From positions 1 through 36,538 of the forward strand of contig NZ_QUWV01000056.1 of the NCBI RefSeq assembly GCF_003403295.1: 36,538 nucleotides of DNA, given 5' to 3'. A program made the position numbers and the translations under genes. This document shows, piece by piece, positions 1 through 6,845 of the stretch. The notes beneath the pieces were generated by a model that was not told the DNA's origin, made no database searches, and saw nothing but the letters and a program-made list of their open reading frames with translations. Within the stretch, counting starts at the first letter, position 1. Each line of letters begins with the position of its first letter. The DNA comes from Komagataeibacter melaceti. Its GTDB lineage: Bacteria > Pseudomonadota > Alphaproteobacteria > Acetobacterales > Acetobacteraceae.

Positions 1-92
1 ATGATGCCGGGGAGTGTGGAGGCATGGGTCAAATCTCGATGAAAATTTCCGCCCTACCCGGGTCAGTTCTCAGTGAAAATCAACACCTATGA
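1..92. mobile_element. possible IS21-family terminal remnant
   Basis: Two related blocks lie in tandem here, at about 27-50 and 59-86. Each starts with GGGTCA and continues into a T/C-rich then GATGAAAAT- or GTGAAAATCA-like stretch. Tandem terminal repeats of this style, with GGGTCA next to a GAAAATC(A/G)AC(A) motif, are typical of the ends of IS21-type elements. No transposase gene is visible, because the window starts here, so only the outer end could be present. The call rests on the motif style alone and may be wrong. Confidence 0.3.
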
Positions 93-139
93 AACATATC
101 AAGACAGATGAGCGAGATATCTCGCCCATCCATTGAAAA

Positions 140-2344
140 TTAAGTTTTAGCCCAACCAAGTGGCATTGATTTAAAAAAACCAAGTGATTCCTTCGCTTGA
201 TCAATAAGATTCTTGATCTGTTCTGGACTTGTGCTGAAGGCTTCTTTTTCTCTTTCTTTTACCTTTTCTTCATAATTTTTTGCTGTTTTCTGCATAGCGG
301 CGCAGAAGGCAGTTTTTGTCTGATCCCAATAATCATCAGATCCTTGCACAAGGCGACTTTCAACATTTGCATTACGTAATGCTTTCTCAATCGCCTTAGC
401 AAGTCGCCGCTGCCATGAAGGGCCAAAGAGTGAGGCGACAGCAAATCCCGCGAGAACAGCCCCTGCAATTGCAATAGTGATCGGTCCACCAAGAGCAGAG
501 ACTGCGGCCATCACAGTGCCAGAACCACCGACGAGTGAGCTAATACCCAACCACCCTGCAACTTGCGCGACGAGTATATATCCGCCAAGATTGCTGCCAG
601 CCGCTGCAATAGCACTCCAAGCAGCCAGTGCTCCAAGTGCTCCAACGCCACCCAGCGCACCCGCGAATGCCGCCTGAATGTTGAAAAGACGCGAGCCGCT
701 ATCGACGCCAAGAGATAAATTAAGCTCATAGGCAAAGTCCTTCAACATCTCATCAACTTGTTGGGAAAAATCCCTTGAGCATTTCTTTATGGAGACTTCG
801 ACGCGTTCCACAAGTTCTGATTGTACCATCGTAACGGCAAGTTTCTGAGCCTCCTTTTTGTCATTAAATGACCGTTCAATTAGTTTCTCAATTGCATCTA
901 CAGCGGTAACCGTAGAGTAGATCTCCTGAACTTTTATGCGGCCAGTGGCTTTATAAGAGTCAATTAAGCCACTTCCCTTGGTTTCTTTATCGCGGAACGA
1001 TTGTAAACGTGTTGGCAGATCGGCTTTCATACGAGCAGCTTCTGCTCTGACATTTTCAATATCGTCACGGGTTCGCTCTAGAGCGGATATCCATTTCAGA
1101 CTATCGCCTGTCAGTGTTTCCTTTGCAGCCTTAAGGGTCGCTTCGTATTGCGTTTTGGAGCAATCGGGCTGCGTGTCGCAAAGAAAATCGGATAAAGTAT
1201 TCTCAAAATTTACACTGAGAGAGACGTCTTCAACTGAAAAAGTGAAGAAACGCGCCCTAAATTGATCCTCTATATCCATAGAGGTAATTCTATTTACAGA
1301 TGTTTCTCCATTACTGTCAGATGATTTTTCATAGCCGATATAACGGTTATCCAAAGCTGACCGCAATGTTTTGTAAGTTCTTGCTGAGGCTTTCTGAATA
1401 ATAGAGTTCAATTCATTTTTAGGGACCGTGTGTGATTTGGTTGCCACGATGAACAGATTAGAGAATGGCTGTCCTTCTACGGGCGGAACTTCCTTCAAAA
1501 GTCCTGAAATGTTTGCGACATCTTCATTCTTCATGAAGCCGTCTACTGTGGATATGTAGATCATAGCATCAACGATGCGAATGCTATTTTTTGCATTTGC
1601 ATCATCATCTGATCCTGAGTTGCCAAAACCTGGAGTATCAAGAAAATCAGCTACATCGAGAATAGGAGAGTCAACATAAACAAGAACGATACCTGCATTT
1701 TCGGAAATCTTAGACGCTTCAGATCCGTCATGAGTGGTATAGTCCTTCAGGCTTCCATAACTTCCGGCAAGAAGCAAATGCGCCCGACAATAGGCTTCAT
1801 TCGTGGAACGGGAAGGATCAAAGTTCTTGTCCATTACCCATACATTTTCGCTCTGCCAGTTTGGTTTGTCTTTGATGCTACGAATAAGACAAGCAAGGCT
1901 GGTCGTCGGCTGATAAGACGTGGTGAGTGTGTCTTTGCCAAGTAATGAATTAAGTAGTGTAGACTTGCCGGCATCAAAGGCACCATAGACACCAATAATT
2001 GGTTTTCGTCCTAGGCGGACAAGCGCCTCTCTGAGAAGGCCAAGAGAGGCCGAAATGTCGGGATGAGAAATTCTCGGAGCGCCATCAATGAATCCCAAGG
2101 AAAGATGAAGTTCTTGGAGTAGGCCCTCACGGGGAATGGTATTGATATTCAAATGGTGCGAATTGGAAACTTTCCCGCATATTTCGATCCATTTTATGGC
2201 TAGATTAAAAGAAATACTTTCCGGATTTGATTCATAGCGAGAAACCTGCGCCTGTTGAATTCCGAGCTGATTTGCTAGTTCTGTCTGAGATAGACCGGCT
2301 TCCTCGCGAAGACCTTTGAGGTTGCGTAATTTGTCTAATTCCAT
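140..2344 (-). CDS. XRE-type HTH fused to dynamin-like GTPase
   Basis: This 734-residue protein has an XRE/Cro-type helix-turn-helix at about residues 10-55 (LREEAGLSQTELANQLGIQQ). A dynamin-like GTPase follows, with a P-loop at 118-129 (GVYGAFDAGKST) and a G3 motif DTPGFG near 236. A TKSH in the G4 position departs from the usual TKxD. Long helical stretches follow, with two glycine/alanine-rich hydrophobic segments (about 555-640) that look like a membrane hairpin. The start at 2344 is chosen because AGGAG lies just upstream and the HTH begins there; an upstream in-frame ATG at 2467 lacks an RBS. Bacterial dynamin-like proteins remodel membranes, and some take part in phage defence. The HTH suggests self-regulation or DNA contact, which is inferred. 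The gene is clearly AT-richer than the GC-rich plasmid genes and stands alone, suggesting acquisition by transfer. Confidence 0.85.
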   Translation of the reverse strand: MELDKLRNLKGLREEAGLSQTELANQLGIQQAQVSRYESNPESISFNLAIKWIEICGKVSNSHHLNINTIPREGLLQELHLSLGFIDGAPRISHPDISASLGLLREALVRLGRKPIIGVYGAFDAGKSTLLNSLLGKDTLTTSYQPTTSLACLIRSIKDKPNWQSENVWVMDKNFDPSRSTNEAYCRAHLLLAGSYGSLKDYTTHDGSEASKISENAGIVLVYVDSPILDVADFLDTPGFGNSGSDDDANAKNSIRIVDAMIYISTVDGFMKNEDVANISGLLKEVPPVEGQPFSNLFIVATKSHTVPKNELNSIIQKASARTYKTLRSALDNRYIGYEKSSDSNGETSVNRITSMDIEDQFRARFFTFSVEDVSLSVNFENTLSDFLCDTQPDCSKTQYEATLKAAKETLTGDSLKWISALERTRDDIENVRAEAARMKADLPTRLQSFRDKETKGSGLIDSYKATGRIKVQEIYSTVTAVDAIEKLIERSFNDKKEAQKLAVTMVQSELVERVEVSIKKCSRDFSQQVDEMLKDFAYELNLSLGVDSGSRLFNIQAAFAGALGGVGALGALAAWSAIAAAGSNLGGYILVAQVAGWLGISSLVGGSGTVMAAVSALGGPITIAIAGAVLAGFAVASLFGPSWQRRLAKAIEKALRNANVESRLVQGSDDYWDQTKTAFCAAMQKTAKNYEEKVKEREKEAFSTSPEQIKNLIDQAKESLGFFKSMPLGWAKT

Positions 2345-2840
2345 GTTTGTCGCTCCTGTTCCTGCCTGCAAACTAGGCTGAAGGGAGTCTAGATGGATCA
2401 AAAATGGAAGTAAACACTCATTATGCGTTTTTAGCATGTTTATCACTAAAACGAATAAAAATAACATTTACGCATATATGTTATATAAAATATGGGCCGT
2501 GAAAATCTGTCGCGTACCTCGAAGAAAAGGCTTTGGCGGATATGGAAGTCGCAACACTTCATAGGCTGCGCAACAACAGTGGACCAAGCTGAAAGAGGTA
2601 AATCGTCCTATATTAACTATAGTCTGATTGGGACAACTCGAAGCCACGGTGCATCAAGGGCTGCAAGGTGGTTTTTCCGCGAGGGTTCAAGCAGGATAAA
2701 GCGGTCTTTGCTTCGTCTCCCCCAGATAATGTCCCTTATCAGGGATAGAGGAAAAATTTCATCAATCCGAGAAATTTCATGTTGCTATTTTTCCTAAAAA
2801 TCCTCAAATAATCGTTCTGTTGAATTTTGAGGAGAACAAA
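2345..2840. other. intergenic region between divergent genes
   Basis: This stretch separates the HTH-dynamin gene (leftward) from the RAMA-domain gene (rightward). It contains AT-rich sequence at 2455-2490 suitable for promoters and a short imperfect inverted repeat around 2728-2745 (CCCT/AGGG arms). A frame open from 2492 to 2797 has no recognisable protein features and no good RBS. I see no convincing gene here. Confidence 0.5.
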
Positions 2841-3221
2841 ATGCCGACTCTGGATGTGGATTTTGATGTTTGGAAGGCCCTGACCCTGCGCCGGGATTCC
2901 GAAGAGATGACCTATAACGATGTGCTGCGCGATCTTCTGGGGCTGGCTTCTGTCGAGGAAAACCTCGGCACGGGAACAGGTTGGACCTGGAAAGGCGTTA
3001 ACCTGCCCAATGGCACGGAATTGCGGGCGGAATACAAAGGCAAGGAATACACCGCGAAAATCATCCAGGATGCCTGGATGCAGAGCGGGGAAACCAAGAA
3101 CAGCCCCTCTCACGCCGCTTGGTCGATTACCCAAGCCGGGGTCAATGGCTGGACGTTCTGGCAGGTCAAGAAGCCCGACAGCGACCAGTGGGTCTCACTG
3201 AATGCGTTGCGGGTAAAATAA
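2841..3221 (+). CDS. SeqA-N-like plus RAMA-domain protein
   Basis: This is a 126-residue protein. Residues 1-35 (starting MPTLDVDFDVWKALTLRR) resemble the ribbon-helix-helix/oligomerisation N-terminus of SeqA (pattern I-x-V-D-x-x-L/V-Y/W then SASDILRRML-like). From about residue 45 to the end there is a RAMA-like (Restriction Adenine Methylase Associated) domain: G-T-x-L-R-A-x-Y-x-G, then a glycine turn, SPSHAAW and VNGWTFWQV, then a closing W-x-x-L. RAMA domains occur with DNA adenine methylases and are thought to sense DNA or modification. The combination suggests a small DNA-binding, possibly modification-sensing protein. AGGAG at 2829 with suitable spacing supports the ATG at 2841; an in-frame start at 2820 is less likely. 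The membrane-protein frame follows 23 bp later. The target is unknown. Confidence 0.7.
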   Translation: MPTLDVDFDVWKALTLRRDSEEMTYNDVLRDLLGLASVEENLGTGTGWTWKGVNLPNGTELRAEYKGKEYTAKIIQDAWMQSGETKNSPSHAAWSITQAGVNGWTFWQVKKPDSDQWVSLNALRVK

Positions 3222-3244
3222 TTTTTGAAAGAGGAGAAAAGTAT

Positions 3245-3454
3245 ATGGCTGACGAACAAATGAGAAAATGGATCGATATCGTATCAAAATACGATGAAGA
3301 AGGAACGGTAAGATCATATATTGAATTCGGTGTATGGTGGACAAAGCTCATTGCTTTTTTGGTTACACTGTCAGTGATCCTGGCTGGTGTTGAAGCATGT
3401 CGGAGCTTTTCATGTCACGTTGGGTGGCTCACGAGCGTGTGTATCGGGGGGTGA
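3245..3454 (+). CDS. small putative membrane protein
   Basis: This 69-residue frame begins with a charged helix (MADEQMRKWIDIVSKYDEEG). A single hydrophobic segment at about residues 33-50 (KLIAFLVTLSVILAG) looks like a transmembrane helix. A strong RBS (GAGGAG) precedes the ATG at 3245. It lies 23 bp after the SeqA-like/RAMA gene and may share its transcript. The cysteine- and serine-rich tail could be junk from a truncation, since base composition and texture change near 3400. I do not recognise a family. Confidence 0.45.
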   Translation: MADEQMRKWIDIVSKYDEEGTVRSYIEFGVWWTKLIAFLVTLSVILAGVEACRSFSCHVGWLTSVCIGG

Positions 3455-3636
3455 TACAGCGTGCCTTGTTTCTCTCGTCCCGCTTCACGTTGTCTGAACT
3501 GAGAGAGTCGGTTTAGCGAACTGCAAACATCCGGGAAAGCCACGGGCGTGTTCAAGCAGTTTTGGTATTGTGGCTCTGTTGGAGGGAATTTCCAATGCCA
3601 GAGTCATTGCCTATGATCTGGAGATAGAGGTGAAAT

Positions 3637-3716
3637 GTTACACTATATGGGTGTACGTTACCGAAGCCTCCCGCAGGGAGGGTTTGGGAGGGTACACTAT
3701 TACCTATAGTGTAACA
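3637..3716. repeat. inverted repeats, candidate recombinase or operator site
   Basis: TGTTACACTATA at 3637-3648 is repeated in inverted form at 3705-3716. Inside the right half is a tighter palindrome, TACACTAT (3693-3700), 5 bp, ATAGTGTA (3706-3713). This is the size of a tyrosine recombinase core site with two arms around a short crossover region. A further TGTTACACT lies at 3785. The cluster precedes the WGR/integrase gene pair. It may be the binding site of that recombinase or an operator. The rest of 3455-3806 holds no gene that I can support. Confidence 0.4.
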
Positions 3717-3806
3717 GGCCGGGCCTGAAACCGGCCGGCCGGTTCCGCGATCGGGGCAGTTTTCCTGTGCGGGCCAGGTGAGATGTGTTACACTTCTCAG
3801 GATATC

Positions 3807-4103
3807 ATGCCCAAACCCGTCCCGAAGGCCCCTGTCCGGCCGCCTTGCCAGCTGTCGCTGTTTCCCGAAACGGCGGCGCTGGTGCGCGTGGACCCGGCGA
3901 CCAACTGCTGGCGCTTCTATTCCCTGTCGCTGCAGCCCGACCTGTTCGGCGGCATCGTCCTGGTGCGGCAGTGGGGGCGGATCGGGACGGCGGGGCGGTA
4001 GGTCTGCGCATTGTATGATGATGCCGGGCAGGCGTGGGACGCCCTCGCCCGCCAGCTCCGTGTCAAGCGCCGGCGGGGCTATCGCGACAGGGTGGCCGGA
4101 TGA
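3807..4103 (+). pseudogene. WGR-domain protein interrupted by in-frame TAG
   Basis: The frame starting MPKPVPKAPV runs through a typical WGR domain: LSLFPETAALVRVDP, RFYSLSLQPDLFGGIVLVRQWGRIGTAGR. It then meets TAG at 3999-4001. The same frame continues with the expected end of the domain (ALYDDAGQAWDALARQL, then RGYRDRVAG) to TGA at 4101-4103. The full-length product would be about 98 residues. WGR domains bind nucleic acids, and on alphaproteobacterial plasmids such small proteins often precede an integrase. The TAG is either a disabling point mutation or is read through. The integrase ATG overlaps the terminal TGA (ATGA), so the pair was an operon. Confidence 0.7.
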
Positions 4104-4735
4104 GCGCCCCCCGAAACCCGGGACAGCGGGCGGTCCCGGCCGGTGCCCCCGGCGGGATGCAGCTGTTCGACCGCGACGGGAGCCGCAAATACCTCACCGT
4201 TGCCGAGCGGGCGCGCTTCCTGCGCGCAGCCGAGCAGGTGCCGCGCGAGGCCCGCACACTGTGCATGACCCTGGCCTGGTCAGGCTGCCGCCTGTCCGAG
4301 GCCCTCGCTTTGACAGCGGACCGGGTGGACCTCGCCGGCGGCGTACTGGTGTTCGCCACGCTCAAGAAGCGCCAGGACGGGATCTATCGCGCCGTGCCGG
4401 TGCCCCCGTCCCTGCTTGAAGCCCTGGATCTGGTGCATGGCCTCCGTGAGGCCCAGCGCCGGCGCGGCCGTGGCGCAGGCGTCCGGCTGTGGCCCTGGTC
4501 GCGCATGACCGGCTGGCGGGCCGTGCACGCGGTCATGGTCGCCGCCGGCCTGTCCGGCCCGGCCGCGTCCCCCAAAGGCCTGCGCCATGCCTTCGGCGTC
4601 GCCGCCGTCTCCAGCGGTATCCCCCTCAACATGGTGCAGAAATGGCTCGGCCACGCCCAGCTCTCCACCACCGCCATCTATGCCGATGCCGTCGGCGCCG
4701 AAGAACAGGATATCGCCCGGAAAATGTGGGGGTAA
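4100..4735 (+). CDS. small tyrosine recombinase/integrase
   Basis: This 211-residue phage-integrase-type catalytic domain shows the arginine box WSGCRLSEALAL, a lysine in the beta-hairpin (ATLKKRQDG), the second box PKGLRHAFGV and the last box WLGHAQLSTTAIYAD, which holds the nucleophilic tyrosine. The first His of the usual HxLRH is Lys here. The SAM-like core-binding N-terminal domain is largely absent, so the protein is shorter than typical integrases of 300 residues or more. The start at 4100 overlaps the stop of the WGR gene (ATGA). Such plasmid-borne short recombinases may resolve multimers or mobilise cassettes; the inverted repeats at 3637-3716 are a candidate target (inferred). Confidence 0.85.
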   Translation: MSAPRNPGQRAVPAGAPGGMQLFDRDGSRKYLTVAERARFLRAAEQVPREARTLCMTLAWSGCRLSEALALTADRVDLAGGVLVFATLKKRQDGIYRAVPVPPSLLEALDLVHGLREAQRRRGRGAGVRLWPWSRMTGWRAVHAVMVAAGLSGPAASPKGLRHAFGVAAVSSGIPLNMVQKWLGHAQLSTTAIYADAVGAEEQDIARKMWG

Positions 4736-4779
4736 TGCATTTTGTGAAGATGAAATCAGATTGCACAGATATATATAGG

Positions 4780-4797
4780 CGCTTATCATGATAAGCG
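4780..4797. promoter_or_regulatory. 18-bp perfect palindrome, TA operator
   Basis: CGCTTATCATGATAAGCG is a perfect 18-bp palindrome 26 bp upstream of the RHH antitoxin start. Ribbon-helix-helix antitoxins usually bind such sites to repress their own operon, so this is the probable operator of the 4824-5501 pair. Confidence 0.6.
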
Positions 4798-4823
4798 TAT
4801 AAGACTTTATATGGAGATATGAT

Positions 4824-5078
4824 ATGTCTACTGATATGACTCGTTGGACGGTTTCAGTCTCCCGCGAAACCGACATCACCGTACGTAGTTTTCTGGCGCA
4901 GCGCGGTATGAAGAAAGGCGACCTGTCTCGCTTCATTGAGGAAGCGGTGCGCTGGCGCGTGTTCGACAGGACGATGGCGGAAGCCCGGAGCGGGTTCGCA
5001 GATATGGAGCCGGACGCGCTGGAGGATCTGATCGACGAGGCCATCACCGCCACGCGGGCAACGGACAGGACCAGCTAA
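4824..5078 (+). CDS. ribbon-helix-helix antitoxin of RHH-PIN pair
   Basis: This 84-residue protein begins TRWTVSVSRETDITVRSFL, a beta-strand followed by an RHH-type helix pair (GDLSRFIEEAVRWRVFD). Its acidic helical C-terminal tail (MEPDALEDLIDEAI) is suited to wrapping the toxin. The N-terminal RHH would bind the palindrome at 4780. The PIN toxin starts 3 bp after its stop. It is a paralogue of the protein at 10954-11193 (shared KGDLSRFIE and tail pattern). Confidence 0.8.
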   Translation: MSTDMTRWTVSVSRETDITVRSFLAQRGMKKGDLSRFIEEAVRWRVFDRTMAEARSGFADMEPDALEDLIDEAITATRATDRTS

Positions 5079-5081
5079 GGC

Positions 5082-5501
5082 GTGCGTCTGGTCGTCGATA
5101 CCAATCTTCTCATCAGTGCCCTGCTTTCTGAAAAATCCCTGCCAGCGCATCTGCTCGGGCTATGGCGGGCAGGACAATTCGATCTGCTGACTTCTACCGA
5201 GCAGCTGGATGAGTTGCGCCGCGTGACCCGGTATCCCAAGATCCGCGCTCGTTTGTCGCCCGTCCTGGCCGGTCGTCTGGTCAATGAAGTCCGGGATCTG
5301 GCTGTTCTCATTGTAGATCTTCCTGCCGTGGTAGTCTCTCCGGATCCGGATGACGATTATCTTTTGGCGATGGCATCCGCTGGAAAAGCCGATTTTCTGT
5401 TAACGGGCGACAAACGCGATATTTTGGCCCTGCGGGTCTATGATGGTGTGAAGATCATCACAGTGCGGGCGTTTCTGGTCATGCAGGGGATCATGCCGTG
5501 A
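5082..5501 (+). CDS. PIN-domain toxin, TIGR00305-type
   Basis: This 139-residue PIN-domain protein is a likely Mg-dependent RNase of a type II TA system. Visible acidic catalytic residues are D in LVVDTNLLISALL, E in LDELRRVTRYPK, D in PDPDDDYLLAMA and the TGDKRDI motif. It starts at a GTG (5082) 3 bp after the antitoxin stop, as expected for translational coupling. The length matches the 'putative toxin-antitoxin toxin component, PIN family'. The paralogue at 11193-11615 has the same architecture. Confidence 0.85.
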   Translation: MRLVVDTNLLISALLSEKSLPAHLLGLWRAGQFDLLTSTEQLDELRRVTRYPKIRARLSPVLAGRLVNEVRDLAVLIVDLPAVVVSPDPDDDYLLAMASAGKADFLLTGDKRDILALRVYDGVKIITVRAFLVMQGIMP

Positions 5502-5777
5502 GTGTGGCAGATGGTTCTATCCCAGCAGAAGCCAAGGGCAATCGGTAGGCTGACCTTTACCGGCGTGCCGTGCTCAAGGGGGCAGATTAAGGGAACGGGC
5601 ATGCGAGTGTAGCCTGCGGTTTAAGGTGTATCTGCTGCCATCTCTTATGAATTGGTTACTCGATATAGTTGAGTGGGTGTGCTCTTTGATTAGTCTGGTC
5701 CGGCTTCATGGTTTGCGGATCGAGAGCCGTGACGTCTCCCTTGATGAAGCCGAGTGCATTAGGATGCGATATAAATT

Positions 5778-5863
5778 CTAAGCGAATATGCAACTAAGCG
5801 ACTATGCGATTAAAGTTGTTTACTATTAACCGAATAAGCTATATAAAAAGTATAGTCGCTTAG
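5778..5863. repeat. partition/operator repeats upstream of parA
   Basis: CTAAGCGAATAT (5778-5789) and CTAAGCGACTAT (5794-5805) are direct repeats. ATAGTCGCTTAG (5852-5863) is an exact inverted copy of the second, just before the parA RBS. The same 8-mer core recurs at the 3' end of parA (6479-6523). Repeats flanking a partition promoter usually serve as the operator and/or parS centromere, bound by the small DNA-binding partner. The preceding part of the gap (5502-5777) holds nothing I can identify. Confidence 0.65.
5816..5846 (+). promoter_or_regulatory. predicted parA promoter
   Basis: A -35-like TTGTTT (5816-5821), 18 bp of spacing and a -10-like TATATAA (5840-5846) lie between the CTAAGCGA repeats. 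Binding at the repeats would therefore block transcription. This is predicted from sequence only. Confidence 0.4.
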
Positions 5864-5874
5864 TGGGAGACATC

Positions 5875-6528
5875 ATGCAGACTTGGGCCGTGATTGCGCA
5901 GAAAGGTGGGCAGTCGAAAACGACGATTGCAACGGCTTTTGCTGTCGAAGCCGCCAGTGAAGGCGCAGCAGTTGTGATTCTTGATGCTGACGATCGGCAA
6001 GGATCAGCTCTCTATTGGTCTGAGAGACGAGAGGCTGATGACGTAATGGTGAAAGATAGCAGTGTTGCAGGATTGCCTTTGCATGTTTCGCGAGGACGTA
6101 AGAGTGGAAAGCTGGATCTCATCATCATTGATACGCCAGCAAACTCAAAAGACATTGCTATGTTGGCTGCAGAACAAGCTGACTTTGTAGTAATCCCAGT
6201 CGCTCCGCGTGGGTTGGATGTTCATTCTGTGCTTCAAACGATAAAGCAGGTTCAGCAAGCAGGAACACCTTTTGCTGTGATCCTCACCCAGGTTCCTTAC
6301 CAAGGTTCAGAAGGGAAAGATGCTCGAGCGGGCTTCATCGCTAAAGGCGTCACTATGTTCGATACAGAACTTCATTTTCGTAAGGATTTTTATAGAGCAA
6401 CACCGATTGGGAAAACTGCTGCCGAATTGGATCCAGATGGTAAGGCCGCAGCTGAACTACGCTCTGCTTATGCTGAGGCTAAGCGACTAAGCGATTATTC
6501 GAATAAACCATTAAGCGAGATAGTATGA
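5875..6528 (+). CDS. parA: ParA-family partition ATPase
   Basis: This 217-residue MinD/ParA-type ATPase drives plasmid segregation along the nucleoid. The deviant Walker A lies near the N-terminus but reads QKGGQSKTTIA, with Ser in place of the usual second Gly (KGGxGKT). Also visible are ILDADDRQGSALYWSERR (A') and LIIIDTPANSKD (Walker B). It lacks an N-terminal HTH, so it is the small (type Ib-like) class that depends on a separate DNA-binding partner, here the next gene. The ATG at 5875 is preferred over GTG at 5863 because GGGAG lies 5 bp upstream of it. The stop overlaps the next start (ATGA). Lower GC than the flanking TA genes links it to the parB-like and repA genes as one unit. Confidence 0.9.
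   Translation: MQTWAVIAQKGGQSKTTIATAFAVEAASEGAAVVILDADDRQGSALYWSERREADDVMVKDSSVAGLPLHVSRGRKSGKLDLIIIDTPANSKDIAMLAAEQADFVVIPVAPRGLDVHSVLQTIKQVQQAGTPFAVILTQVPYQGSEGKDARAGFIAKGVTMFDTELHFRKDFYRATPIGKTAAELDPDGKAAAELRSAYAEAKRLSDYSNKPLSEIV
6479..6523. repeat. second CTAAGCGA repeat cluster in parA 3' end
   Basis: CTAAGCGA at 6479, an overlapping AAGCGATTATTCGAATAA, and TTAAGCGAGATAG at 6511-6523 repeat the motif found upstream of parA. They sit inside the last codons of parA, immediately before the next gene. They may be extra binding sites for the partition protein or an internal operator. Confidence 0.5.
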
Positions 6529-6845
6529 TGGTGAAACCCAAGAAAGCATCGGCATTAGCCGGCATTTTTGAGGAAGAAAGTGCCCCTGTATCTCCGACGG
6601 TTGTAGCAGAAAATGTGCCTAAAGAGGCTACTACCCGATCACCTCTTGATGGGAACGCACCTTCACCACGCAAGAAAAATAGTCATCCTGGCAAAAAACC
6701 GGTTTTGATCCATATCCCAGAGGATATGCACCGTACACTCCGTCAGCTGAGTGTAGAGGAAGGTGGAGAACCTTTGACGGTTATTACCGAGCGTTTATTG
6801 CGCCAATATCTGGTGCAGCGAGGGCACACTAGGTTTGCACCATGA
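6525..6845 (+). CDS. small ParB-like DNA-binding partition protein
   Basis: This 106-residue protein has an unstructured, Pro/Ser/Lys-rich N-terminal half and a C-terminal RHH-like region (PVLIHIPEDMHRTLRQLSVE, then LTVITERLLRQYLVQ). It sits between parA and repA with ATGA overlaps on both sides. In small par systems (ParG, Omega, and ParB-like proteins of acetic acid bacterial plasmids) such proteins bind repeats, stimulate ParA and repress the operon. The CTAAGCGA repeats are the likely target. The role comes from context and fold, not from a recognised family name. Confidence 0.7.
   Translation: MMVKPKKASALAGIFEEESAPVSPTVVAENVPKEATTRSPLDGNAPSPRKKNSHPGKKPVLIHIPEDMHRTLRQLSVEEGGEPLTVITERLLRQYLVQRGHTRFAP

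Noticed and set aside
2492-2797. Possible 101-residue gene in the intergenic region
   Set aside because: No RBS, no plausible domain, and it runs over likely promoter sequence.
3778-4419. 213-codon plus-strand frame overlapping the WGR and integrase genes
   Set aside because: Arg/Pro/Gly-rich shadow; the WGR and recombinase motifs are in other frames.
4280-5053. 257-codon minus-strand frame across the integrase and RHH antitoxin
   Set aside because: It spans two well-supported plus-strand genes and their intergenic operator. No protein-like features.
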